A stretch of DNA of 24,562 nucleotides from JBKPDV01 sp046728075 (GCA_046728075.1 JBKPDV010000025.1:1-24562); one strand, 5' to 3'; positions 1 to 7,740 are shown, counted from the first letter of the stretch. Notes: generated from the sequence alone by a model not told the origin. Translations and numbers: made by a program.

Positions 1-3000
1 CCGGCCCACAAGCTCCGGGTGACGCTCAAGGACGGCGACACCAAAACCCTCTTCCTCGACCCCGACTACTTTCTCGAGATTCGCGTCGAGACCGTCTCGC
101 GCATCCGCGGCGCCGAGCGCATCACGGAGACGGATCTCGGCAGTTACGAGCAGGTCGAAGGTGTCTGGATCCCGTTCTCGATCGAATCCGGGCGCAAGGG
201 CGAGCCGCGCCAGGCGCGCTACACGATCGACCGCGCGGAAGGCAACGTCGACGCGGAGGACTCGCTCTTCGTATTCCCTCCCGCCGGCACTCCGATTCTC
301 CGCGCGATCCGACCGGCATCCGGCGCCGCCCGCGAGACGACGACCGCGGTCCGGCCTCCTGCGGCCGGCGAGCGCCCCGCGGTCTTCGACTCCGGAGTCC
401 TCTCGGGTCTCTCGGCCCGCAACATCGGCTCGGCGGCCATGAGCGGCCGGATCGCGTCAGTCGCGGCCGTGAATTCGGGAGGCAAGACAACTCTCTTTGT
501 CGGCGCGGCGAGCGGCGGCGTCTGGAAGTCCCAGGACGGCGGCACGACGTTCAAGCCGGTCTTCGACAAGATGAGCGCGCAGTCGATCGGGGCGATCACG
601 ATCGATCCCTCAAATCCGAAGAACGTCTGGGTCGGCACGGGGGAGTCGTGGATGCGCAACTCCGTATCGATCGGCGACGGAATCTACAAGTCGACCGACG
701 GAGGCGAGACGTGGACCAACATGGGACTGCGCGAGTCCGAGCACATCGTCCGCGTGCTCGTGCATCCGAAGTCGAGCGACACGGTCTACGCCTGCGCTCC
801 CGGCAAGCTCTGGAGCGACAGCGCGGAGCGCGGCGTCTACAGATCGGCCGACGGCGGCAAGACCTGGAGCCTCGTTCTGAAGGGCGGCAACCTCTCGACG
901 GGCTGCTCCTCCCTGACGATGGACTCTCAGAATCCGGACGTGCTTTTCGCCGGGATGTGGGACTTCCGACGAAAGGGCTGGACATTTCGCTCCGGAGGAG
1001 AGGGGCCCAAGTCGCCGTCCGGCAGCGGTCTCTACCGCTCACAGGACAGCGGGAAGACCTGGACCGAGCTGACGTCCGACAAGAACGCCGGCCTTCCCGC
1101 CAAGCCCTGGGGACGCGTCGAAACCGTGATCGCTCCCTCGGACTCGAAGGTGGTCTACGCGCTCGTCGAAGGGGAGCATTCCGCGCTCTATCGCTCCTCC
1201 GACGGCGGCAGGACCTGGGAAGCGCGAGACCACAGTCAAAGCATGATCTGGCGTCCTTTCTACTTCGGGCGCCTGGTCGTGGATCCCACCAATCCGGACC
1301 GTGTCTTCAAGCCGGGCGGAGGATTGATCGTGAGCGAGGACGGCGGCCGAAGCTTCACCGGAAGCGGAGGCGGAGGACACGGCGATTGGCACGATGTCTG
1401 GATCGATCCGGACAATCCCAAGCACGTCTTCGGCGGCGACGACGGTGGCCTCTGGATCTCTTATGACGGCGGGAACCGCTGGTGGAAGGGGGCGAACCTG
1501 CCGATCTCGCAGTTCTACCATGTGAGCATCGACGACCGGGATCCGTACCAGGTCTACGGAGGGCTCCAGGACAACAGCTCCTGGGTCGGCGATTCCTCCT
1601 ACCCGGGCGGGATCTCGAATTCGCGCTGGGAAAACCTGTACGGCGGAGACGGCTTCTGGACGATTCCCGATCCCTCCGATCCCGACGCGGTCTATGCCGA
1701 GTCGCAGGGAGGCTACATCGCGCGGGTCGATCGCCGTACGCACACCACGCGCGACATCCAGCCCAAGGCCGCTTACCGCGAAAAGCTGCGTTTCAACTGG
1801 AACACGCCCATCCACGCGAGCCGGACGCAGAAGGGCACGATTTACCTCGGCTCTCAGTTTCTGTTCCGGTCGCGCGACCACGGGCAGACGTGGGAGCGAA
1901 TCTCGCCGGATCTCTCCACCAACGACCTGGAGAAGCAGAAACAGGAGCAGTCGGGGGGCATTACCGTCGACAACTCCTCGGCCGAGATGCACACGACGAT
2001 CTACTCGATTTGCGAATCGCCCCTGGACGGAAAGGTCATCTGGGTCGGCACGGATGACGGGAACGTGCAACTCACGCGCGACGCGGGAAAGACCTGGTCG
2101 AATGTCGTCGGGAATGTCGCGGGGCTCCCGAAGTCATCCTGGGTCAGCTGGGTCGAGGCGAGCCGCTTCGACGCAGCGACGGCCTACGCCGCGTTCGATC
2201 GCCACACGTTCGGCGACACGGCCCCGTGGGTCTATCGAACGACCGACTTCGGGAAGTCCTGGAAGCGCATCGTCGGGCCCGAGCAGGGAGTTCGGGGGTA
2301 CGCGCACGTCGTCAAAGAAGACGCCGTCCAATCCACGCTCCTCTTCGTCGGAACGGAGCTCGGCCTCTGGATCTCGACGGACGGCGGAGGGAGTTGGGCG
2401 GAGTTCAAGGGGGGAGATTTTCCGAGCGTCGCCGTCCGGGAGGTCCAGGTGCATCCGCGCGATCACGATCTCGTTGTCGCCACTCACGGGCGCGGCATCT
2501 GGATCGTCGACGATCTGACGCCGCTGCGGGATCTCACCCGGGAGGGGCTCCAGCGCGACGGGGCGTTTCTGCCCGGCCGGCCCGTGCAGCAGCGGATGCC
2601 CGCGTCCGGGGGCTGGGTCGAGGGAGACGCGAGCTTCGTCGGCCGCAATCCCGCCAACGGAGCGGCGATCACCTACTACCAGCGCACCCGCCACCTTTTC
2701 GGGCCGATCAAGCTGGAGATTCTGGACGCCGAAGGGAAGCTGATCGACACGATCGCCGCGAGCAAGCGCCGCGGCATCAACCGCGTCTTCTGGTCCATGC
2801 AGGTCTCACCGCCTCGCGTCCCCCGGGCCGCGCAACTCGCGTTCAACGCCTCGCAGGGTCCGCGGGTGCCGCCGGGGATCTACACGGTCCGCCTGACCAA
2901 GGGGAGCCAGGCCATCGAGACAAAGCTCACGATCGGGATCGACCGCCGCGCCCCCTACGACGCAGGAGAACGCAAGCAACAGTTCGACTCGGTCATGCGG

Positions 3001-3462
3001 GCACACGCGCTCTTTGGCGAGATGAGCACGTTGACGGATCGGATCGACGCGGCGCGGGGGGCCGCGGCGAACCGGGTCAAGGCCCTGCCGAAGGCCGACG
3101 CGCTCGGAAAGAAGCTGCAGTCGACGGTCGACAAGCTCGACGAGTTGAAGAAGAAGATCGTCGCGACCAAGGAAGGCGGCGCGATCACGGGCGAGGAGCG
3201 AATCCGCGAGCACCTGGACATCGTCTACGGGGCATTGATGAGCTGGGAGGGGAAACCTCCCGCCTATCAGGTCGAGCGGATCGACGTTCTGGCCCGCGAG
3301 CTCTCCGATGTCCGGAAGGATTTCGACTCGCTGGCTTCCGGCGAGCTTCAACCCCTCGGCGAAGAGCTCAAGAGCCGTAAGCTCGAGGCGATTCCCGTGG
3401 CTTCCGGTTCTTCCGCGGGCGCAACCGATCCGACTTGGACCGGAGCGGGGAGGCTTCCATGA
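1..3462 (+). CDS. LolA-like / VPS10 (BNR, Asp-box) fusion protein, 5' partial
   Basis: The reading frame is open from base 1, so the true start lies upstream; a GTG at 19 is only an internal candidate. The first ~90 residues look like the C-terminal part of a LolA/outer-membrane-lipoprotein-sorting fold (alternating beta strands, a GVWIP-type strand). A Pro/Ala-rich linker follows (about nt 290-390). Then comes a sortilin/VPS10-type beta-propeller with about eleven Asp-box motifs of the S-x-D-x-G-x-T-W type, near nt 529, 688, 844, 1039, 1195, 1333, 1459, 1870, 2074, 2239 and 2374. The C-terminus (about nt 2990-3350) is helical and Lys/Glu-rich, probably a coiled coil. Large secreted VPS10/BNR proteins are common in Acidobacteriota and are usually of unknown substrate. 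Here the LolA-like segment sits where a signal peptide would normally precede the propeller. Its stop overlaps the next gene (ATGA), so the two are probably co-translated. The family call is firm; a glycosidase activity is not shown. Confidence 0.9.
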   Translation, partial: PAHKLRVTLKDGDTKTLFLDPDYFLEIRVETVSRIRGAERITETDLGSYEQVEGVWIPFSIESGRKGEPRQARYTIDRAEGNVDAEDSLFVFPPAGTPILRAIRPASGAARETTTAVRPPAAGERPAVFDSGVLSGLSARNIGSAAMSGRIASVAAVNSGGKTTLFVGAASGGVWKSQDGGTTFKPVFDKMSAQSIGAITIDPSNPKNVWVGTGESWMRNSVSIGDGIYKSTDGGETWTNMGLRESEHIVRVLVHPKSSDTVYACAPGKLWSDSAERGVYRSADGGKTWSLVLKGGNLSTGCSSLTMDSQNPDVLFAGMWDFRRKGWTFRSGGEGPKSPSGSGLYRSQDSGKTWTELTSDKNAGLPAKPWGRVETVIAPSDSKVVYALVEGEHSALYRSSDGGRTWEARDHSQSMIWRPFYFGRLVVDPTNPDRVFKPGGGLIVSEDGGRSFTGSGGGGHGDWHDVWIDPDNPKHVFGGDDGGLWISYDGGNRWWKGANLPISQFYHVSIDDRDPYQVYGGLQDNSSWVGDSSYPGGISNSRWENLYGGDGFWTIPDPSDPDAVYAESQGGYIARVDRRTHTTRDIQPKAAYREKLRFNWNTPIHASRTQKGTIYLGSQFLFRSRDHGQTWERISPDLSTNDLEKQKQEQSGGITVDNSSAEMHTTIYSICESPLDGKVIWVGTDDGNVQLTRDAGKTWSNVVGNVAGLPKSSWVSWVEASRFDAATAYAAFDRHTFGDTAPWVYRTTDFGKSWKRIVGPEQGVRGYAHVVKEDAVQSTLLFVGTELGLWISTDGGGSWAEFKGGDFPSVAVREVQVHPRDHDLVVATHGRGIWIVDDLTPLRDLTREGLQRDGAFLPGRPVQQRMPASGGWVEGDASFVGRNPANGAAITYYQRTRHLFGPIKLEILDAEGKLIDTIAASKRRGINRVFWSMQVSPPRVPRAAQLAFNASQGPRVPPGIYTVRLTKGSQAIETKLTIGIDRRAPYDAGERKQQFDSVMRAHALFGEMSTLTDRIDAARGAAANRVKALPKADALGKKLQSTVDKLDELKKKIVATKEGGAITGEERIREHLDIVYGALMSWEGKPPAYQVERIDVLARELSDVRKDFDSLASGELQPLGEELKSRKLEAIPVASGSSAGATDPTWTGAGRLP

Positions 3463-4877
3463 TCCTGGTGGCAGCGGTGGCGCTCGCGCGGCTGGCCTTC
3501 CCCTCGGCGCCCGAAGCGCCGGCAGTCTCTCCCGCTTTCTTCGCGGCGCACCGGGAAAAGTTTTTCGGGAAGCTTCCGGCCGGAGCGATCGCGATCTTCC
3601 ACGCGGCGCCGGAGCCCCGCGGCGTGTCGAGCGATCCCTACCGACAGGATTCCGACTTCTGGTACCTGACCGGCCTGGAGGAGCCCGGCGCGGTCGCGGT
3701 TTTCTGGCAAACCGGTCCCGGAGAGAGGCGCTACGTTCTCTTCGTCCGGCCGAAGGACTTCGCGGCGGAGCAGTGGACGGGTTGGCGCGCCGGCCTCGAC
3801 GGGGCGAAAAAGGACTTCGGGGCGGGAGAAGCCTACCCGGTCAGCGAGTTCTGGGACCGCCTTCCGAAGCTGTCGCCGGCTTCGCAATCCCTCTATTACG
3901 AAGCCGGGGGAGATGAGGAGTTCGGAAGGAAGTTGCTCGAGGCGTGGAACTCCGGCAATGCGAACGCCATTTCTCCTCGCCCCGCCGCCGACGCCGCTCC
4001 GATTCTCAGCGTTTTGCGGCTGGTCAAGGACGAGGTCGAGCAGGCTCTCTTGCGCGAGGCCTCCCGCCTCGCCGCCGACGCCCACACGGCCGCGATGCAC
4101 GAGATCGCGCCGGGCCGCCATGAGTACGACCTGAAAGCGGCGATGGTCGGGAGGTGCCTCGCGGGCGGAGCGGCGCGCATGGCGTATCCGCCGATCGTCG
4201 CCTCCGGCCGGAACTCCGTGATCCTCCACCACGAGCGGGACGACAAGCGGCTGAACGAAGGAGAAATCGTCGTCAACGATACCGGCTGCGAGTATCGAAT
4301 GTACGCCGCCGACGTGACGCGCAGCTATCCGGTCTCCGGGCGATTCTCGGAGGAACAGAAGCAGATCTACGAGATCGTGCTCGCCGCTCAGAAGGCCGGA
4401 TTCGCGGCGGTCCGCCCGGGTGTCGCTTTCCACGAGGTTCACGACGCGACCGTACGAGTCGTGGTCGACGGCCTCTTCAAGCTCGGGATCCTGTCGGGCG
4501 ATCGGGACGAGGTTCTCCGTAGCCGGACCTACCAGAAGTTCTATCCGCATGGCTCGAGTCACTGGATCGGGTTGGACGTGCACGACGCGGGAAGCTACGG
4601 TTATCCGCCGGGCCTCACGCGGCTGGAGCGCTACGGAAAGGCGCAGACGGTTCTCGAGCCCGGAATGGCGCTGACGGTCGAGCCCGGGATCTACATCCCT
4701 GAGGGCTCGACCGCAGACCCCAGGTGGTGGAACATCGGAGTGCGCATCGAAGACACCGTGCTCGTCACCGCCGGCGGCATGGACTGTCTCTCCTGCGCGG
4801 CGCCTCGCGAGGTGTCGCATGTGGAGAGGACGATTGCGGATGGCAAGGCTCCAAAGGGATCCCGTAGGGCCCGCTGA
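3459..4877 (+). CDS. pepP: Secreted M24 metallopeptidase (Xaa-Pro aminopeptidase-like)
   Basis: Predicted to remove N-terminal residues preceding proline, using a dinuclear metal centre. I chose the ATG at 3459 because it overlaps the previous stop as ATGA and is preceded by GGGGAGG at 3447-3453. A TTG at 3435 in the same frame is less likely. The product is 472 aa. The N-terminus (MILVAAVALARLAF then a PSAPEA stretch) is a short signal-peptide-like segment, suggesting export. Residues ~25-170 form an aminopeptidase-P N domain (Y-R-Q-D-S-D-F-W-Y-L-T-G) and the rest is the pita-bread catalytic domain. All five metal ligands are visible: Asp274 and Asp285 (NDTG...AADVTRSYP), His368 (HGSSHWIGLDVHD), Glu408 (TVEPGIYIPEG) and Glu431 (RIEDTVLVT). 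It is very probably an active enzyme. Coupling to the VPS10 protein suggests both act in the periplasm or outside the cell. Confidence 0.93.
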   Translation: MILVAAVALARLAFPSAPEAPAVSPAFFAAHREKFFGKLPAGAIAIFHAAPEPRGVSSDPYRQDSDFWYLTGLEEPGAVAVFWQTGPGERRYVLFVRPKDFAAEQWTGWRAGLDGAKKDFGAGEAYPVSEFWDRLPKLSPASQSLYYEAGGDEEFGRKLLEAWNSGNANAISPRPAADAAPILSVLRLVKDEVEQALLREASRLAADAHTAAMHEIAPGRHEYDLKAAMVGRCLAGGAARMAYPPIVASGRNSVILHHERDDKRLNEGEIVVNDTGCEYRMYAADVTRSYPVSGRFSEEQKQIYEIVLAAQKAGFAAVRPGVAFHEVHDATVRVVVDGLFKLGILSGDRDEVLRSRTYQKFYPHGSSHWIGLDVHDAGSYGYPPGLTRLERYGKAQTVLEPGMALTVEPGIYIPEGSTADPRWWNIGVRIEDTVLVTAGGMDCLSCAAPREVSHVERTIADGKAPKGSRRAR

Positions 4878-4906
4878 TTCGGGTCGATCAGGCTTATTCT
4901 CGGCGC

Positions 4907-5458
4907 ATGGTCATGGACGAAGAGCCCGAACGGCCGAGAGCGGTCACGGTCATCGGTTGGATCTGGATCGTGGTGGGGAGCCTCTATTTCTTGCGAAGCG
5001 TAGTCGACCTGGTGATGTGGAGAGCTCTCCGGCCGGCGGCGCCGGCGCTTCTCCGCGAGCTCGAGAGTCGGGATCCGGAGCTGCGATTTCTTCGTCCGAT
5101 GTTCGAGCACTTGACCACGATCAAGATCGCGCAGCTGATCGCTGGCGTGGCTGTCGTTTTTCTGGCATACGAGCTTCTGCGGCTGCGCCCGCGGGCTCGG
5201 GTGGGCATCCAGGTCGTCTGCTGGATCGTCCTTTGTTACGTGTTCGCCTTCGCTGCGCTGTTGATCAGAATCTGGACGAGGGCCCTCGCGCTCGCTCCCG
5301 ACGATCCCCGTTTTGCCGGACCACATGGGCGGCTCACTCTCGCCCTGGGACTCGGACTCAGCGGGGCGTTGGCAACGGGACTGATCATCATGATTGTGCT
5401 GCTGCGAAGCTCCCGGATGCGCCATGCCTTCGAGCGGGCCGACGCGGGGGTTGGTTAA
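4907..5458 (+). CDS. Small integral membrane protein, four predicted helices
   Basis: An unrecognised 183-aa protein. Hydrophobic segments at about residues 13-37, 70-92, 98-121 and 146-168 predict four transmembrane helices. A polar stretch (residues 38-69) lies between helices 1 and 2, and an Asp/Pro-rich loop separates helices 3 and 4. The N-terminus is acidic (MDEEPERPR). Two ATGs, at 4907 and 4913, are both possible starts; neither has a strong ribosome site. It begins 29 bp after the aminopeptidase stop and may be read through from it. Its end is 22 bp from the convergent gene on the other strand. Hydrophobic periodicity and normal codon composition support a real gene; no function can be assigned. 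Confidence 0.75.
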   Translation: MVMDEEPERPRAVTVIGWIWIVVGSLYFLRSVVDLVMWRALRPAAPALLRELESRDPELRFLRPMFEHLTTIKIAQLIAGVAVVFLAYELLRLRPRARVGIQVVCWIVLCYVFAFAALLIRIWTRALALAPDDPRFAGPHGRLTLALGLGLSGALATGLIIMIVLLRSSRMRHAFERADAGVG

Positions 5459-5480
5459 ACCCGGGGACTGTCTCTCTACC

Positions 5481-5849
5481 TTACTTCTGCGAAGAGTTTC
5501 CGCAGGGGTCAACCACAGCAGCAGACCGGCGCGCAGGGGCTGAGCGACGGCTGGCGCGACGCTGCACATCCAGTGGGCGAAGCGCGGGCTGCCAGCCCTG
5601 CATGTTCAAGAACTCGACTTCGTCGGTGACCCGGTGAGTCCGGATCGGAGTCCTCCCGACGCGGTCGTAACGCCAGGCTGTCGGCCAGACAAACAGACCT
5701 CCATAGATGCCCCCGATCAAGGCCAGGAGAGCCAAAAGCCGGTGTCTGCGGTCGCCCTTGCGTCTCTCGAACATAAAGTCTCCCAGGGCTCGGAACCCGC
5801 CCTGAGCGGCGTCCCGTTCCTTCAAGTCGTTTTCTTGTGCAAGAGACAT
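5481..5849 (-). CDS. Small single-helix membrane protein, unknown function
   Basis: A 122-aa reading with one hydrophobic segment at about residues 38-56 (RLLALLALIGGIYGGLFVWP). A basic stretch (ERRKGDRRHR) precedes it, so an N-in anchor with a short external tail is likely. The tail includes a WRYDRVGRTPIRTHRVTDE segment and ends in a basic, low-complexity region. The start is uncertain: the ATG at 5849 has AGGA directly against it, whereas the in-frame ATG at 5774 has GGGAG five bases upstream and gives a 97-aa protein. If the OsmC-like gene reads through its internal UGA, that gene ends only 18 bp before 5849, consistent with one operon. I do not recognise the family. Confidence 0.6.
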   Translation of the reverse strand: MSLAQENDLKERDAAQGGFRALGDFMFERRKGDRRHRLLALLALIGGIYGGLFVWPTAWRYDRVGRTPIRTHRVTDEVEFLNMQGWQPALRPLDVQRRASRRSAPARRSAAVVDPCGNSSQK

Positions 5850-5867
5850 TCCTGCACGGACACGCGG

Positions 5868-6311
5868 TCAGTGCGTGTGAACTTCAATCTGGACGTCCGG
5901 GGTCGCGACCGCGACCGTGCCGTAAAGGGGTCAACGCCGCTTGAACGCGGTGACGAGATCGGCTCCCTGCTCCGAAGTGACTCCGGCAAGATCGAACCCC
6001 AGCCGAACCGAGGTGAAGAGATTCACATCGGGCCGCACCGGCTTGCTCCGATCCATCGCACCGGAAACGGCGACGCGGACGGACTGGAGAGGCACGTTCT
6101 TTTCCCGAGCGATCACCTCGACCAGCTCGACTCCGCACGCGGCGATTCCCGCGAGAAAGTATTCGGCGGGCGTGACCTCCTCCCCGGGGCAACCGTTCTG
6201 AACGGGCCCATCCACCACAAAATGATGATTCCGGCAGCCGCAGAGCACTCTTCCGAACGTCTCGGTGGATTGGGCATGAACGTCGTATCGCCGGATGTCT
6301 GTCTCTGCCAT
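5868..6311 (-). CDS. OsmC-like thiol peroxidase, probable selenoprotein (Sec127)
   Basis: OsmC/Ohr proteins reduce organic hydroperoxides with two redox cysteines. The first is visible at Cys59 (AGIAACGVELVEV), after the family's GCPGEEVTPAEYFLAG turn. The second is expected in an R-C-P-x-Y-x-T context. Here that codon is UGA at 5931-5933: the frame reads FKRR-UGA-PLYGTVAVA, then TPDVQIEVHTH, and stops at UGA 5868-5870. Reading the first UGA as selenocysteine gives 147 aa, the family's normal length. Stopping there leaves 126 aa without the second redox site and last strand. A SECIS-like hairpin lies just downstream (5898-5922). The ATG at 6311 has AAAGAGGAA five bases upstream. The gene starts 37 bp after the DUF2784 gene. 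The alternatives are a recent Cys-to-stop mutation or a sequencing error, but the hairpin and intact 20-codon tail argue against both. Sec-containing OsmC-like proteins have been reported in metagenome selenoproteome surveys, as I recall. Confidence 0.85.
5898..5922 (-). promoter_or_regulatory. SECIS-like RNA hairpin within the OsmC-like coding region
   Basis: In the mRNA, GGUCGC-GGUC-GCGACC folds into a perfect 6-bp stem (5901-5916) with a GGUC tetraloop at 5907-5910. Three more pairs (C-G, G-C, G-C) can form below an unpaired CAC on the 5' side. The loop begins 20 nt after the UGA. The E. coli fdhF SECIS upper stem, GGUUGCAGGUCUGCACC, likewise presents GGUC and is spaced 18 nt from its UGA. 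The bulged U of fdhF is absent here (U17 pairs with A28), so a SelB from another lineage would have to accept this form. The role as a SelB-binding element is inferred. Confidence 0.75.
5931..5933 (-). other. In-frame UGA, predicted selenocysteine codon of the OsmC-like gene
   Basis: The codon is TGA on the minus strand, one base from TGC/TGT. It lies between CGG-CGT (Arg-Arg) and CCC-CTT-TAC (Pro-Leu-Tyr). OsmC-family proteins carry the second catalytic cysteine in exactly this setting. UGA replacing a redox-active Cys, followed by an intact family-like tail and a local hairpin, is the usual bacterial selenoprotein signature. Confidence 0.8.
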
Positions 6312-6348
6312 AGCGTTCCTCTTTTGCTACTTGAAGAATCGGGCTATC

Positions 6349-6762
6349 TTATCGGCCTTCGCCAGCGACGGGAGACTCTCGAATGCTGCCGTTCGCTCGA
6401 CTCCTTCGCGATTCAGCGGTCACCACAGCGTAGAGAGCGACGTTGACGCCCACGACCAACAGGCCGAGGACGAGCTGGGCTCTCGCCGTCAAGGCGTCTG
6501 GATAGATCACCGGCAGCAGATAGCGGCCGACAAAATCTCCCGAGTAGCCAGCAGTACCGGCGCGCTCGCGGAGCCGGTTTTCCAGCGGGGTCAGCGGACA
6601 GATCCAGCCGGTGAACTCCACGACGGCTCCCCACAGAGCGGCCGGCAGGTGGACCCAGACGAGCTTGCGCCAGCGCAGCAGAAGGAGCGCTCCGGCGAGG
6701 ACGAACGCGACGAACGCGAAATGGAGGATCAGAACGGCGTCGGCGAGGATCTGATTCGTCAT
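6349..6762 (-). CDS. DUF2784 family membrane protein
   Basis: A 137-aa protein matching the DUF2784 pattern as I know it: an N-terminal helix (ILADAVLILHFAFVAFVLAG), then WVHLPAALWGAVVEFTGWICPLTPLENRLR, AGYSGDFVGRYLLPVIYP and a C-terminal helix (LVLGLLVVGVNVALYAVV). Three to four transmembrane segments are expected, at about residues 7-28, 36-56 and 97-117. The tail after residue 117 is polar and probably cytoplasmic. The family has no established biochemical role. The start ATG at 6762 has a GGGGGTGG stretch upstream, rather far away. The gene lies 34 bp after the regulator gene and 37 bp before the OsmC-like gene, so one transcript is likely. The CP motif in the conserved W-I-C-P-L segment is typical of the family. 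Confidence 0.9.
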   Translation of the reverse strand: MTNQILADAVLILHFAFVAFVLAGALLLLRWRKLVWVHLPAALWGAVVEFTGWICPLTPLENRLRERAGTAGYSGDFVGRYLLPVIYPDALTARAQLVLGLLVVGVNVALYAVVTAESRRSRANGSIRESPVAGEGR

Positions 6763-6796
6763 TTGAGGTCGCCACCCCCGCGGCGCGAACGGTTTC

Positions 6797-7441
6797 TTAT
6801 GCCGATCGCATCAGCAGCAGGTCGATTCGGCTCTCCACTCCGTACTTGGCCAGCAGGTTCGAAACGTGGAACTTGGCCGTGCGCGCGGAGATAGACAGCC
6901 GGCTCGCGATCTCCTTGTTGGAGAGATTTTCGAGCAAAAGATCGAGCACCTCTTTCTCACGGCGGCTCAAGCTCGCGCCCGGCGATCGAAATGCGTTCCG
7001 GCCTTTCCGGAACGTGTTCTCGATGAAACGGGAGAGCGAGATCCGCGGGACCCAGAAGCCGCCCGCCGCGAGAGTCCGCAGAGCCTGTACGAGTTGGCTT
7101 GGGATGTCCGCGTACCTCAGGAGGCCCTTGGCCCCCAAACGAAGGAAGGCGAACAGATTCGCGTCGTCCAGTCTCTCCGTGAGAATCAGAATCCGGGCGC
7201 GGGGGAACCGGCCGAGGATCTGAGAGACCGACTTCTCCGTGTCTTCCCGCTGACCCGGCGAGTCGACCACGTACACAGCCGCCCGGGGAATTCGCAGGAG
7301 TCCTCCCTCTCCGGTTGCCACCGCCTCGAAGCTGCAGGAGACGGGCCGGAACGCGTGTCCGACGGCCAGTTGTTTCAGCTCCTGCAGAACAAGTGGGTGC
7401 CGGACGCACAAACAGACGGCAGGCGCCAAGGACCTCCCCAC
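6797..7441 (-). CDS. NarL/FixJ-type response regulator with atypical receiver
   Basis: Residues ~148-210 form a clear LuxR/NarL helix-turn-helix (LSRREKEVLDLLLENLSNKEIA, SRLSISARTAKFHVSNLLAKYGV), so this protein binds DNA. Residues ~8-130 look like a receiver domain with Asp60 at the phosphoacceptor position (AVYVVDSPG). The usual acidic pair at the end of beta-1 is replaced by Arg14-His15, and the conserved Lys of the last strand is not evident. Phosphorylation may therefore be weak or absent. The start is uncertain: the frame opens with GTG at 7441, but GGGGAGG lies inside that stretch and could serve a TTG four codons later. No histidine kinase is adjacent on this strand. The gene precedes the DUF2784/OsmC-like genes by 34 bp and could regulate them (inference). 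Confidence 0.88.
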   Translation of the reverse strand: MGRSLAPAVCLCVRHPLVLQELKQLAVGHAFRPVSCSFEAVATGEGGLLRIPRAAVYVVDSPGQREDTEKSVSQILGRFPRARILILTERLDDANLFAFLRLGAKGLLRYADIPSQLVQALRTLAAGGFWVPRISLSRFIENTFRKGRNAFRSPGASLSRREKEVLDLLLENLSNKEIASRLSISARTAKFHVSNLLAKYGVESRIDLLLMRSA

Positions 7442-7659
7442 GGATTGTCGAAGGCTACGTCAGAGGAGGTCCGATGGCAACCTTCACCGATGCGCCTCAG
7501 AGCGAGTTCCGTAAGGCAGTGAGCTGCGATCTCTCGAAGAATCGTCGAGCCACACGCCCTCCTTTCCTGGGGAGCCGTCGGGAGTCGAGCCGGCACCTTG
7601 TTTCTGCGCGGATTCCAGGAACTGAGGGAACTCCAGGAAGGGACCGGACCGCGGCGCAA

Positions 7660-7675
7660 CTGTCCCGCAGGACAG
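7660..7675. repeat. Short inverted repeat, candidate operator
   Basis: CTGTCC and GGACAG are perfect 6-bp arms around CGCA. It sits about 220 bp upstream of the NarL-type regulator start and about 230 bp upstream of the zinc-ribbon start. It has no T-run, so it is not a terminator. An operator role is inferred only from symmetry and position. Confidence 0.3.
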
Positions 7676-7740
7676 AAAGAGGTCACCCGGCGCGCGCGAG
7701 CCAACGCCGGCCCGAAGGTCAGCTGTTTCGTCTCTCGGGA

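Noticed and set aside
3348..4820. 490-codon open frame antisense to the M24 peptidase
   Set aside because: Arg/Val/Asp-rich shadow composition, no motifs, fully opposite a gene with intact catalytic residues; expected in GC-rich DNA.
5931..6311. OsmC-like gene read as a 126-aa truncated protein or pseudogene
   Set aside because: The stop falls on the redox-Cys codon, the frame beyond it encodes the family's normal C-terminus to a proper stop, and a SECIS-like hairpin follows; truncation by chance explains none of these together.
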